Of a stretch of DNA of 64,000 nt, positions 1-8,648 are shown in pieces. The notes beneath the pieces were generated by a model. It was not told the origin of the DNA. It saw only the letters and a list, made by a program, of their open reading frames with translations, and ran no database searches. The DNA comes from Candidatus Woesearchaeota archaeon (GTDB lineage: Archaea > Nanobdellota > Nanobdellia > Woesearchaeales > GW2011-AR9): contig JACPIK010000002.1 of assembly GCA_016188115.1 (NCBI GenBank), positions 522,125 to 586,124 of the forward strand. Reading direction: 5' to 3'. A program made the translations under genes and the position numbers. Positions within the stretch are counted from its first letter, which is position 1, and each line of letters opens with the position of its first letter.

Positions 1-43
1 TGCCTGCGCCAATTGCAATTAATCCTGCTTGTTCTGCTGCCAT
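1..43 (-). CDS. atpK: A/V-type ATP synthase subunit K (proteolipid c), N-terminal fragment
   Basis: Only the first 14 codons lie in the window; the gene runs off the left edge. The start ATG is at 43 and the peptide begins MAAEQAGLIAIGAG, the Ala/Gly-rich start of a membrane proteolipid c/K subunit. This subunit forms the ion-translocating rotor ring of the A-type ATP synthase. It lies 110 bp downstream of atpI on the same strand, the usual archaeal H-I-K order. The identification rests on this short peptide and the gene order. Confidence 0.7.
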   Translation of the reverse strand, partial: MAAEQAGLIAIGAG

Positions 44-153
44 TTTGTATATACCTCGTATAATTTATTTTGTTTGTTTTAATTTTGTTCTTTGATTTTA
101 ATGTTGTTTTTCAAGTTTAAATTTCAAGTTTAAATTTTTTCAATTATTTTCAA

Positions 154-2112
154 TTAGTTACTCCCTTCCTTCTCATTTTTCTTACCAAATGGTTCATATG
201 CAACTCCTCCTCCTCGATAGAACTTAGAGAAGAACTCAACATAATGAAGACGCACCCCATGTAAAAATGGACCGATAACTCCTAAGAGTAAATTGATCAA
301 ATGTCCAAACAACATGATGACAATTCCTATGACTATGAAAATACCACCTTTATCAATAAAAGGTAATGCCAATTTCTCATTCACAACCACAGCAAGACCA
401 ACTCCTGCTAAACCCACAGCACCTAAGCGCATGTAGCTTAATGTTTGAGAGATAATTGCAGGAATTTCAACAATACCTTGTACGCCTTCGCCAATTGCGA
501 GTAAGACCACCCCAATAACCGCTACTCCTACACCCACCAAATAATGAAGAGGTATCATGTGAAGAGTCGACATAACAGCCAAAATAGCACCTGCTTCCAA
601 AATGATCCAACTTATTTTTGCTTCAAGCGCATGCACAAAACCATGATGCTGCCATTCATTAATTGTTCCGATAAGTAACCCTAAATTAAGGTGAATAAAC
701 CCAATAATTGCCCCGACAACTAATACTGTAAGGAGTTCAAAACCCAAGATAGTAACATGACTATGCGCACGATTAAGCAATCGTGGAAAATCATATACGA
801 TCAAAGACTCGCCATGTTCCATCAGTGTTTCTTGATGTAAACATAAACCTAGATTATCACACCAAGATTGACCTGTTTCTTGACTGACATGTTCAAAACC
901 AAAGACTTCACCAAAGACGCCACCAAAAATGATTGACACAATGGAGGCAAAGAGTAAGACTGTTACCAACGGCTTGGAGCTTGCTGGTAGTTTTTTACGT
1001 AGAACATAAAACAGTACAGCAAGTACAGCACCGTAGCCAACATCCCCTAGCATGAAGCCAAAGAAAAATGGAAACGTAATCCAAAGCATAAATGTAGGAT
1101 CAATTTCTGAATAGGAAGGTAAGCTATAGAGCTCTAGTAATGATTCGAATGGTTTAGCGATACGTGAATTCTTCATCTTCACGGGTGGTTGAGCATGATG
1201 ATCTGGTTTTTCAAATTCGATATGAATATTGTTTTTTGTAACTTTAGTGAGAGAGTTTTCAATAGCTGCTTTTTGCGATGCAGGAACCCAACCTTCTGCC
1301 ACAAAAGAACTTTGTGTCGTTGCGAATACAAGAGGTAATTCTTGTTTACGAATTTCAACTGCTAAATGTGATTCTAATCCAGCAAGATGAGGGAGTTGCT
1401 CATGCATTTTTTTTATTTTTTGTGTGACTGTATCAAATTCCCCCTGAATTCTCTTGAGCTGCTGCTCAGTTGATTTTTGTAATTGTGAAATAGGTTGAGT
1501 ATGATCATCCAGATTAAATTGGGTAAACCCCACTGTTGAGAGAAGTGAACGTATTTTTGACTCTTCATCTTTGGTAAAAATAACAAGAAGAATATCTTCT
1601 TTCCATTGGATCGTAAGTGATTTTTGAGTTGCAAGCACTGCTTTTGCTTCATCAACTCTCGCAACTTTTCCTACTGCCACACCTAGAATTTTGGAAGATA
1701 ATAGTGCTGCAAGGTCAACTTTGAATGAAGAAAGCAGGGCAAGTTGTTCTTTTTGGAGTGCAAGTTGATCTCGTTGTGATTGTAATGTGTTTTTAGAACT
1801 TAATAACACTGTTGCATCACTGCAAAAGCGACGTGTGCTGGCAAGAAGCTTGGTAAATGCGTCTGGAGTAAGAGTCGCGAGCTTTTTAGGTGCACTAACT
1901 GGTGGAAATTGAGCAAGAATAGCTCGAATTTGAACGAGAATTTTGGATAATTCTTCTGCGCCATGCTGGGGCGTACCAATATCTAAATTGGAGTCTCCTT
2001 TTACATGAGGAGTAATATGATATAATTCTAAATCATAAAGAGCATTAATAACAGCAGAGAGTTGAGTCTTTGCTGCAACAATCCGACACTTCAACATTTG
2101 CTCTGGTTTCAT
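154..2112 (-). CDS. atpI: A/V-type ATP synthase subunit I (stator a subunit)
   Basis: The 652-residue protein has the two-part build of the family. The N-terminal half (about 1-340) is soluble, with long coiled coils such as residues ~95-130 and 205-250. The C-terminal half (about 345-640) has seven or eight membrane segments. Family signatures are visible: FMLGDVGYG opening the membrane half, and SYMRLGA, whose Arg (residue 562) corresponds to the essential proton-pathway arginine of a subunits. The length is normal for archaeal AtpI. It follows atpH by 13 bp and precedes atpK in one operon. Its role is to couple ion flow past the c ring to rotation and to act as part of the stator. Confidence 0.95.
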   Translation of the reverse strand: MKPEQMLKCRIVAAKTQLSAVINALYDLELYHITPHVKGDSNLDIGTPQHGAEELSKILVQIRAILAQFPPVSAPKKLATLTPDAFTKLLASTRRFCSDATVLLSSKNTLQSQRDQLALQKEQLALLSSFKVDLAALLSSKILGVAVGKVARVDEAKAVLATQKSLTIQWKEDILLVIFTKDEESKIRSLLSTVGFTQFNLDDHTQPISQLQKSTEQQLKRIQGEFDTVTQKIKKMHEQLPHLAGLESHLAVEIRKQELPLVFATTQSSFVAEGWVPASQKAAIENSLTKVTKNNIHIEFEKPDHHAQPPVKMKNSRIAKPFESLLELYSLPSYSEIDPTFMLWITFPFFFGFMLGDVGYGAVLAVLFYVLRKKLPASSKPLVTVLLFASIVSIIFGGVFGEVFGFEHVSQETGQSWCDNLGLCLHQETLMEHGESLIVYDFPRLLNRAHSHVTILGFELLTVLVVGAIIGFIHLNLGLLIGTINEWQHHGFVHALEAKISWIILEAGAILAVMSTLHMIPLHYLVGVGVAVIGVVLLAIGEGVQGIVEIPAIISQTLSYMRLGAVGLAGVGLAVVVNEKLALPFIDKGGIFIVIGIVIMLFGHLINLLLGVIGPFLHGVRLHYVEFFSKFYRGGGVAYEPFGKKNEKEGSN

Positions 2113-2125
2113 AATACTAATCTCC

Positions 2126-2434
2126 TTATTCTCCTACCACAGCATCAATAAGATTTTTCACAACTTTTACAGATTTCTTACCTGCATTTGTTTCAATTTT
2201 ACGTAAACGTTTAGCGCCATCCTCAAGAATAGCCTCATATTTTCGATCCAATTCTTTGTTTTTTGCGGCTACATCAGCTTCAGCTTGTTGGTCAACTTTT
2301 TCCTTTTCGGTCGCGAGTAGATCCAATGCATCCTGACGTGCTTTAATGAGAATCTTTTCAGCATCTTTATGGGATTTTGCGAGAACAAGTTCAGCTTGTT
2401 TCTCAGCTTTGAGTATTTCTTGAACGTCTTTCAT
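2126..2434 (-). CDS. atpH: A/V-type ATP synthase subunit H (peripheral-stalk coiled coil)
   Basis: This is a 102-residue, almost entirely helical Lys/Glu/Ala-rich protein with heptad-like spacing throughout and no membrane segment. Its size, composition and place directly upstream of atpI match subunit H/G, which pairs with subunit E to form the peripheral stalk. The ATG at 2434 lies about 26 bp downstream of an AT-rich TATA-like element, so this is probably the first gene of the operon, with a nearly leaderless transcript. The call depends on position as much as sequence, because coiled-coil stalk subunits diverge quickly. Confidence 0.8.
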   Translation of the reverse strand: MKDVQEILKAEKQAELVLAKSHKDAEKILIKARQDALDLLATEKEKVDQQAEADVAAKNKELDRKYEAILEDGAKRLRKIETNAGKKSVKVVKNLIDAVVGE

Positions 2435-2452
2435 AGCGTTTTGGGGTATATG

Positions 2453-2467
2453 TATATTATATAATAA
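2453..2467 (-). promoter_or_regulatory. TATA-like promoter element of the ATP synthase operon
   Basis: The minus strand reads TTATATAATA here, about 26 bp before the atpH ATG, as expected for archaeal TBP-dependent promoters. The remainder of the 2435-2647 gap separates this operon from the divergent gene at 2648. That gap also holds a plus-strand TTTTAAATAG near 2588-2597, a candidate TATA box for that gene. Confidence 0.5.
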
Positions 2468-2647
2468 CCACCTAAATAGACTAAATAGGAGTAAAGAGAT
2501 AAGAATGCCAAAATCTAATCAAATAGCCGCCCGCCCAACTTGTAATACCCGTTTTTTTAAAGACCAGACTTAACAAAAACAAATTTGTCACTTTTAAATA
2601 GTTCTTTCAGAAGATTTATATCCAAAATCATCTTTAAATAAAAAAAC

Positions 2648-3418
2648 ATGGTACTTCAAATTCCAGACTACACTCGACATACCAATGGAGTGTATGTGCG
2701 CAGCGCAGAGAGTAATCTTACAGGCATACTCTGTCTCACGAGATCTAATAAGCCAACATTCGACCAAGTAGTAGATTTAATGCAAGAAAGCGCATATCGC
2801 GTAGCCAGTTTATTTTTCTACCCTGGACCACAACCAGATAAAAATGATCCTTTATCACGAGCAATAGGACAAGCAGAACCAAGTATTCGGTATGGATTAA
2901 TACGCAAAGATCGCGCATTACTCGCATTGTTAGAAAGTATTTCACCTGCTCACGACAACGATCTTGAAACAAAATTTCTAGAATTTGCATATGGGGTTGT
3001 ATATACTAAAGCGTTTCTTAATCCAAATAATAGAAGATATTTTAGTACAGCAGAAAATTGTCTAGCTCTTTTTGAACAACCAAATGTCAAACAGGAAGGA
3101 CATGGGACTAAATGGAGCGTAAGAATTGGCCCGTATCATCAGACAGGAAGAGAAGTAAGTCTTGATGAGACTGTCAAAAGAAATATTTTTGCGCATGAAA
3201 TAACAGAAACGCCACGTCAAGAAATGCAAAGGATCATACATGCTGCGATAACAATCCCTACAGAAGAGTTTAATGGATTTACCGATAATTCTTATCTTTA
3301 TCTATTAAAAGCTGCATTAGAAACAATGCGCGAATTCATGCAAAATCAAGATGAAGACGATCAGAATACCGCCGAACCTTGGAAAAATATATCCTCCGCA
3401 AGAAATATTCTCTCGTAA
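2648..3418 (+). CDS. Uncharacterised soluble protein, 256 aa
   Basis: I do not recognise this family. The 256-residue product has no signal peptide or membrane segment and mixes helices with short strands. It has an acidic C-terminal stretch near residues 225-240 (EDDDQNTAEPW) and no metal-binding cysteine clusters. It is divergent from the ATP synthase operon and is followed after 45 bp by the SRP RNA gene. Base composition resembles its neighbours, so recent transfer is not indicated. The reading frame is long and uninterrupted, so it is probably a real cytoplasmic protein. Confidence 0.6.
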   Translation: MVLQIPDYTRHTNGVYVRSAESNLTGILCLTRSNKPTFDQVVDLMQESAYRVASLFFYPGPQPDKNDPLSRAIGQAEPSIRYGLIRKDRALLALLESISPAHDNDLETKFLEFAYGVVYTKAFLNPNNRRYFSTAENCLALFEQPNVKQEGHGTKWSVRIGPYHQTGREVSLDETVKRNIFAHEITETPRQEMQRIIHAAITIPTEEFNGFTDNSYLYLLKAALETMREFMQNQDEDDQNTAEPWKNISSARNILS

Positions 3419-3430
3419 GAATCGTAAGAC

Positions 3431-3444
3431 AAAACTTTATAACT
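3431..3444 (+). promoter_or_regulatory. TATA box of the SRP RNA gene
   Basis: AACTTTATAAC lies about 26 bp upstream of the inferred 5' end of the SRP RNA near 3464. This is the standard archaeal distance between TATA box and transcription start. Confidence 0.6.
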
Positions 3445-3463
3445 ATTCTTCCTTTTTTCTACC

Positions 3464-3743
3464 ATGAGGGATAGCTAGGCTGGGAGGTTAGCGTTCTCCT
3501 GTTACTCTCTACACGCTTCAGAGAGAGCCGAAGCCCAAAGAAGGGTCAGTCTGGTTGTAGTGGTCCTTGATGTTTTCGACGACGATCTGTCCTGTGGGAT
3601 GGGCATCCTTGGAATCAGGTCAGATGCGGAAGCAAGCAGCCTTAACATGTATGTTTCATGTTCGCAGGGTCGCAGATCCGAGAGGCATGAAGGAATCAAC
3701 CATTGTAATCAGAGTGATTCGACCCACAGGCGTGCCCCTAATC
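3464..3743 (+). ncRNA. Archaeal signal recognition particle RNA (7S/SRP RNA)
   Basis: The 5' domain has the archaeal block CTAGGCTGGGAGGTTAGCG followed by TTCTCCTGT. The S domain has the invariant helix 8: CAGGTCAGATGCGGAAGCAA then GCAGCC, with the GGAA tetraloop that binds SRP54. The ends pair as helix 1: ATGAGGG (3464-3470) with CCCTAAT (3736-3742), one G-A mismatch. A TATA box sits upstream and a T-run (ATCTTTTT) follows the 3' end. The length of about 280 nt fits archaeal SRP RNA with SRP19 and SRP54 sites. The SRP RNA targets nascent membrane and secreted proteins to the Sec translocon. Short ORFs across this segment are spurious. Exact ends are uncertain by a few bases. Confidence 0.9.
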
Positions 3744-3771
3744 TTTTTCAACAAAGATAGTAAAGAATGAA

Positions 3772-5439
3772 TTAATCACGTTCTAGCTTGTGAAGATACT
3801 TTCGAACACCACCACCTACAGCAAATCCACTTACGAGAGCCATAACTGCAGTTGCATAAAATGGTGTGGAGTCAAGATGATACTCATCTGCCATCATCCC
3901 CATCATACCATGTGTAACAGCAAGACTATACCCTAACATTCGAAAACCACTTTCTAATGCTTGAGTACGAGCATAGCGACGAAATATCTTTTCATCAACA
4001 TCTCTTTTGATTCGTGATAATTCTGTTTCATCGACTGGTTTTAATGATTGCATAATTAATGACCAAACTCGAGAATCCATATTTTCTTGATAACTAGTAT
4101 TTGTTGATTCAACGTAGTCTACGAATACTCCAAAACGATCTTTAATCGCATTACGTAGCCCCTCACTTTCAACTACTTCTAATGAACGTGAATAAAGATT
4201 TTGTGCGACCTGCTTCAAATTGTTCACAAGACCAGGTTCCACTTCATGCTGAGAAGAAAGATATTCAATCATGAACGTGATTTTATACAATGAGTATATG
4301 GTATGTTCTTTTTGTGCTGCTCCTCGACGTTCATCAGAAACGATGATTCCTTGAGAATGTAGCTTTTCATCAAGATATTGTTCATTTTCGGCTCGTGAAG
4401 ATTCATCTAATGAACTATATTGGATAAAAGATGTTAATTCGGCAAAAAGATCACCATAACCTGCTCTGTCCCAATCAATCAACGTGATATTGGCATCACC
4501 AGTGTTGATACCAAGTTTAGATTTTGTACCGGTTGGTACCAACACATTATATGGATGTAAATCGCCATGGACAAATTCATCATGTTTAAGCTTTGAACGT
4601 ACCTCTAGATCATAGGCAACCTTGAATGCAGACCCAAGACGACCTGACCAATGCTCTTGAAAAATAGCATCAAATTGATCAAACGATACCTCCCTAAATC
4701 GAGCAGGGAGAGCCAAATACTGTGAACGTGATAATCGGGGTCGTTCATCTCGAGCAAGATCATAGTAACGCATGGCTGCTTGATTATAACGATGAGTGAG
4801 TAATTCTCCTAATTCAGTTTTTCCACGAGATCGAGGAGGCGCACAAAATTCATGAGCGACAACATCAACATAATCTGCAAATGTGAAGTGAGGGTTACCA
4901 AGATTACTAACTTCTTTACGTGATTTCTCTTTAACAGAGATCTCAATGAGTGTGTCAAGAGTCTCACGAATCAAAGTATTACGTTGTTCTCCATTTTCTA
5001 CATTTGTGAGAAGTATTTGATTCATTCTTCCTTCAGAAATTGCCCCCAATTCTGTACTTACATCTACCAGGAGTGGAACTCGTTGATCATCTAAATGAGA
5101 ACGAATATATTTTTGTGCAGCAGCTCCACGTAATGTATGAGCAAAGCGAGAGGGTACATTCTTTTGGATTAATGTGAAACTACTATCATCTGGTAAGTGA
5201 ATATTAGAAGTAAGAACATAACCACCATAACGAGAAATAGTACCACAGGGTTCTGAAACAAAACGTTCGCTTGAATTAAGAAATCCCGGAGCTGGATGTG
5301 CTTGATCACGAACACTAAGAAGATCGAGTATCGAAGTCATTCTTCGTTTTACATCGCGATTAGTAAAATAATATGAACCTATAGCATTAACTACTGTAAC
5401 AGCATCCAAAAAACCTACAAGTATTGCTAACCCGTTCAT
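3772..5439 (-). CDS. Membrane-anchored APH/choline-kinase-like phosphotransferase
   Basis: The 555-residue protein carries the catalytic and metal-binding motifs of the aminoglycoside-phosphotransferase/kinase-like fold: HGDLHPYNVL (from about residue 291) and LIDWDRAGYGD (about residue 320). A hydrophobic N-terminal segment (residues ~3-23) and another near the C-terminus (~515-545) suggest it is tethered to the membrane. It is much longer than typical APH enzymes (~270 aa); about 150 residues precede the kinase core. The substrate cannot be read from sequence; small molecules, lipids or proteins are all possible in this fold. The gene is convergent with the SRP RNA and stands 42 bp downstream of the AbrB-PhoU gene on the same strand. 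Confidence 0.7.
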   Translation of the reverse strand: MNGLAILVGFLDAVTVVNAIGSYYFTNRDVKRRMTSILDLLSVRDQAHPAPGFLNSSERFVSEPCGTISRYGGYVLTSNIHLPDDSSFTLIQKNVPSRFAHTLRGAAAQKYIRSHLDDQRVPLLVDVSTELGAISEGRMNQILLTNVENGEQRNTLIRETLDTLIEISVKEKSRKEVSNLGNPHFTFADYVDVVAHEFCAPPRSRGKTELGELLTHRYNQAAMRYYDLARDERPRLSRSQYLALPARFREVSFDQFDAIFQEHWSGRLGSAFKVAYDLEVRSKLKHDEFVHGDLHPYNVLVPTGTKSKLGINTGDANITLIDWDRAGYGDLFAELTSFIQYSSLDESSRAENEQYLDEKLHSQGIIVSDERRGAAQKEHTIYSLYKITFMIEYLSSQHEVEPGLVNNLKQVAQNLYSRSLEVVESEGLRNAIKDRFGVFVDYVESTNTSYQENMDSRVWSLIMQSLKPVDETELSRIKRDVDEKIFRRYARTQALESGFRMLGYSLAVTHGMMGMMADEYHLDSTPFYATAVMALVSGFAVGGGVRKYLHKLERD

Positions 5440-5481
5440 AAAGCCTAAAAATGGAGCTCAATTTATAAAAGTTATCACTAA

Positions 5482-6372
5482 CTAGTGACTATTTTCTCCC
5501 AGAAGAAGCAGAGTAGAATTGCAGGATTCGATTGCCATTAAAAGGGGGAGTAAATAAGCCACCGGTAGAGAAGAGACTTTCAAACTGAGCTGTTGATTAA
5601 GTTTAGAAAAGACACAGTCGTACCCTTCTCGCACTTTATAATTATCTACACTTGTTGGTGTTGCAAAAACAGCTCGAAAATACAGATGGGTTTCTTTAAG
5701 CAGAGATACAAAGGAAGGTTTAGACTTTTTGAGATGCCCATAAAGATAATAACAGGATCGTGCCATCATCCAACTGTAATTAACTAGAGTATAATAAGGT
5801 AAATGATGTTCGTCTGTCAGACGCTGCTGCGCGATCGTTCGGATAATCAAATCTCGATTTTTCAGAACATTACCTCGTAATAAGAAGAGCTGTTGTTCAG
5901 AATTAAAAGTTCTTGAAATAAGGTCTTGTTGAATAATCTCAAACATCGTATTAATAGAATGAACAATTTTGAGAAAATGAGCATGTAAATCAACAGTTTG
6001 GTTAAGAGTAGTATTTTTTACTACACAGCTATCTCTCCCAACATGAAGAAGTTCATATCCTGGCAAGAGATCTACAGTTTTTTGTAAATCAGATAGTATA
6101 GATGAATCTTTGAAGTTAACTTTAATCTCATCATACCCTGCACGATACAACCCACCAATGAGTGAGCGATAAACATTAAATGATGCTTTTTGAACAGAAA
6201 GAGTTGTTGTTTTAGTAGATGGCAGAGAGGTCGTTGAGACAATTTTAAGTGCATTCTCTTCTTCTATAACATCAATCTCCTGACCTGGTTCGAGATTGTG
6301 CGCTCGTACCCATTTGATAGGAAGCGAAACGGTGTAGCCACCCGCACCTTGTTTGATGAGTTTTCTGCGCAT
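5482..6372 (-). CDS. AbrB-domain / PhoU-like regulator
   Basis: The N-terminus (residues 1-48: MRRKLIKQGAGGYTVSLP, then IKWVRAHNLEPGQEIDV) is a classic SpoVT/AbrB swapped-hairpin DNA-binding domain. The rest is helical and resembles the PhoU-like C-terminal region of archaeal AbrB-PhoU proteins. Such proteins are annotated as phosphate-uptake regulators, although no pst genes lie nearby. Length (296 aa) fits the family. A TATA-like ATTTAAATAG on the minus strand about 27 bp before the ATG suggests a leaderless transcript. It is divergent from the lipoprotein operon at 6512 across a 139-bp AT-rich gap, so it could regulate that operon; this is inference only. Confidence 0.75.
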   Translation of the reverse strand: MRRKLIKQGAGGYTVSLPIKWVRAHNLEPGQEIDVIEEENALKIVSTTSLPSTKTTTLSVQKASFNVYRSLIGGLYRAGYDEIKVNFKDSSILSDLQKTVDLLPGYELLHVGRDSCVVKNTTLNQTVDLHAHFLKIVHSINTMFEIIQQDLISRTFNSEQQLFLLRGNVLKNRDLIIRTIAQQRLTDEHHLPYYTLVNYSWMMARSCYYLYGHLKKSKPSFVSLLKETHLYFRAVFATPTSVDNYKVREGYDCVFSKLNQQLSLKVSSLPVAYLLPLLMAIESCNSTLLLLGENSH

Positions 6373-6511
6373 AGTGGACGTGGGAGCATGATTCTATTTA
6401 AATTTTTGTATTTTAATATTATTTATATTAATAATATAAGAAGAATATAATTACAAACCAGAGGTTTGAATGGAGAAGTGGTCGAGGTAGATGAAATACT
6501 AGGTAAAAAAC
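6373..6511. promoter_or_regulatory. Divergent AT-rich promoter region between AbrB-PhoU gene and lipoprotein operon
   Basis: This 139-bp gap is very AT-rich. It contains TTTAAAT (near 6398) suited to the minus-strand regulator gene and stacked ATTATTTATATTAATAATAT (near 6420) suited to the plus-strand operon. AbrB-type regulators bind AT-rich DNA of this kind, so autoregulation or control of the operon is possible but untested. Confidence 0.4.
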
Positions 6512-6829
6512 ATGAACCCGCTACCAAAATATGCCCTCCAAATATATCGACAGGGATTAGACCAGCTAGTCCAGCAACACGCAGATTTAGTCACTCCACC
6601 AATAAGAAACTATCTTGAGCATTCTGGACCCAAAGAAGATCCATTCTTGAGACAGACTTATTTAGATCTTAGTGAACAATATAAACGACGAGAAACACAA
6701 TTCGAGACAGGATCAATAGAACATACCTTCTTCCACGAAATGAGTAAAGCCTACCAAGCGAGATCATTTGAGCATGCTACTCAAAAAGCAAGAGCAGCAT
6801 TATCGCGAGCTAGACGAAAATTAGGTTAA
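6512..6829 (+). CDS. Uncharacterised small helical protein, first gene of lipoprotein operon
   Basis: This 105-residue, charged, mainly helical protein has no signal peptide or membrane segment. The C-terminus is basic and Ala/Arg-rich (KARAALSRARRKLG). I recognise no family. It ends 6 bp before the next gene and has the AT-rich promoter region upstream, so it appears to open the operon that continues to 11369. It is the only clearly cytoplasmic member of that operon. Confidence 0.5.
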   Translation: MNPLPKYALQIYRQGLDQLVQQHADLVTPPIRNYLEHSGPKEDPFLRQTYLDLSEQYKRRETQFETGSIEHTFFHEMSKAYQARSFEHATQKARAALSRARRKLG

Positions 6830-6835
6830 AACACC

Positions 6836-7303
6836 ATGGACCAAACCAAAATTGAAACTCTTAAAAATGCAGGAGTCTTAACTATGTTAGCTGCAAGTCT
6901 AGCAGTAGGTGCCTCTCCCTTCATTTTTTTTTACAAAGAAGTTCTAGCAAGAAATGAGTTTAATACATATGATAGTAGAGCTGACAATGAGGTTCCCTGC
7001 CCAGATTATGTTACACATTCCTGGAAAAAGGTACTCCAAGCAACAACAAAGATTGAAGATGATTTAATTGACTACTGCTCAGAAAAACTAAGCGAAAAAT
7101 TACCAGGTAATCGCCGTTGGACAACAACACCGATGGAATCACTCGGATTTGATCTTCGCACGCAACTTAGTCAAGAATTAACCGCGCAAGGTCTTGAATT
7201 TACAATTCATCGAGCACAGGTGCAATGCGGAAGGTTAACTACTTTTGGATCGAATGTCAAGCTCTATTTGAATTTGGAATATAATCCGGGAGAGAAAAAA
7301 TGA
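6836..7303 (+). CDS. Uncharacterised protein with N-terminal membrane anchor
   Basis: The 155-residue product has a hydrophobic segment at about residues 13-32 (VLTMLAASLAVGASPFIFF) and is otherwise hydrophilic, so a signal anchor with an exported domain is likely. Three cysteines lie in the exported part (in PCPD, DYCSEK and QCGR), unlike the lipobox cysteine of its neighbours. It starts 6 bp after the previous gene, and its TGA overlaps the next ATG (ATGA at 7300-7303), indicating translational coupling. No family recognised. Confidence 0.55.
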   Translation: MDQTKIETLKNAGVLTMLAASLAVGASPFIFFYKEVLARNEFNTYDSRADNEVPCPDYVTHSWKKVLQATTKIEDDLIDYCSEKLSEKLPGNRRWTTTPMESLGFDLRTQLSQELTAQGLEFTIHRAQVQCGRLTTFGSNVKLYLNLEYNPGEKK

Positions 7304-7926
7304 AACAAACCCTCTACACATTGACCGCAACGACGCTAGTGGCATTAACTGCTTGTAATGCTCCAATTCGACAAGATTTTCAAAGACCATACCAGGCTCT
7401 TTTTCCAGAGGAATTATTGTTCAATCCCTATAAAGATATGGAACAAATTCGAGAACCTGGTAATGATAATCTCTACACTACAAAATTACTTACTCTTGCA
7501 GCAAAGATTGTTGGAAAAGAAGCACGCATAAAAGATGTGCGAGAAACACCACTTCTTCAAAAAATGGACACAATTAAATTTAGATTGCCAGATGGAACAA
7601 ATGGATACAAGTCTAGAGAAATACCGGGAGAGTTCTACATTCCTGGAAGAGAAGTGGGCATAGGAGATGATATCTGGAAGCCTGATCGCGGGAGAATTTT
7701 TGTGGAACTCTATAATCCAGGTAAGTCTACAACACAATTAGTGGAATTTGATGCCTATTGGGGTGTTAGCCCCTATCCTGCTGCTCTTCAAACTATTGCG
7801 CGAAAAGCGGATGGAAAATTCGGAGACGGCAATGGCAAAGTAAGTGTAGGCGAAGCTGAAAAATGTACTAAAGCTATTATTTTAGAAGAGATTGTGAAAT
7901 ATAAAGCTCGGACAGGTAAACAATGA
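7300..7926 (+). CDS. Lipobox-bearing exported protein 1 of the operon
   Basis: The N-terminus MKQTLYTLTATTLVALTACN is a short signal sequence ending in a lipobox (LTAC, Cys at residue 19), predicting lipid anchoring outside the cell. The mature part (about 190 aa) is mixed alpha/beta, with a central strand-rich region and a C-terminal DGKFGDGNGKVSVGEAEKC that resembles an EF-hand-like calcium loop (DGNGKVSVGE). No family recognised. It is coupled by ATGA overlaps to the genes on both sides. Confidence 0.6.
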   Translation: MKQTLYTLTATTLVALTACNAPIRQDFQRPYQALFPEELLFNPYKDMEQIREPGNDNLYTTKLLTLAAKIVGKEARIKDVRETPLLQKMDTIKFRLPDGTNGYKSREIPGEFYIPGREVGIGDDIWKPDRGRIFVELYNPGKSTTQLVEFDAYWGVSPYPAALQTIARKADGKFGDGNGKVSVGEAEKCTKAIILEEIVKYKARTGKQ

Positions 7927-8648
7927 AACAATTATCATATGCATTAACACTTACCACTCTTACAGCTTGTGGTGGCACACAAGTACAAGACTGTCTTAAC
8001 TCAATAGATAATGGACCGCGTCTAGAACAAGGGTACCAGTTGGTCGATCATTCTAAGTGCCCTAGTGAAGTTAATGACTCTACTCAAAATTTTATCTGGA
8101 AATATCAAGAGGTAGAGCCATTTATTTCATCTACAGCATTACAGGTAGAAGAATTATTACATGGAAGGAGGGGAGACCATAGAACTCAGCAGGGTATTGA
8201 AGATCTAAAAACTAAATTTGAAACGCAGCGGACTCACTTCATCGATTTTTATAACCAGTATGAACCAGCCCAATGTACTCCTCGAGCTCAACCTTGTATC
8301 TATTTTAGTGAAAATTATTTCAGGATGATTAGAGCCAATGAAAGATCAGTCGATGAAATGCTTCCACAATTTGAACAAGGAATTCAGCGTTTCATTTCTG
8401 CTAATACTTCTTTTAGAGAAGCCTACCAAGAAGAACGAAATAATTTTTTCCCCAATTGGGAAATGTTAGGATCTCTATTAGATAATGTTGAAACGGCTGC
8501 ACGTGAAGTAAAAACACTCCCCTCTGGAGAGAATATTATTTTGTATATGGGACAATACATTCACGACACACAGGAGATGGAAAAAATGATGCGTGATGAA
8601 AAAACACGTATTGAAACAGTAAATCAAAGAGGAAATAATACACAATGA
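7923..8648 (+). CDS. Lipobox-bearing exported protein 2 of the operon
   Basis: The 241-residue product starts MKQLSYALTLTTLTACGG, a signal sequence with lipobox LTAC (Cys 16). The mature protein begins with two cysteines 21 residues apart and is otherwise nearly all helical and charged, rich in Glu, Gln and Asn. The Cys pair followed by a long helical region is shared with the proteins at 9367 and 10227, which suggests a diverged paralogous set. ATGA overlaps on both sides indicate coupled translation. Function unknown. Confidence 0.6.
   Translation: MKQLSYALTLTTLTACGGTQVQDCLNSIDNGPRLEQGYQLVDHSKCPSEVNDSTQNFIWKYQEVEPFISSTALQVEELLHGRRGDHRTQQGIEDLKTKFETQRTHFIDFYNQYEPAQCTPRAQPCIYFSENYFRMIRANERSVDEMLPQFEQGIQRFISANTSFREAYQEERNNFFPNWEMLGSLLDNVETAAREVKTLPSGENIILYMGQYIHDTQEMEKMMRDEKTRIETVNQRGNNTQ

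Noticed and set aside
3502-3770. Several short ORFs on both strands across the SRP RNA
   Set aside because: They fall within the conserved SRP RNA sequence, overlap one another and have no protein-like features.
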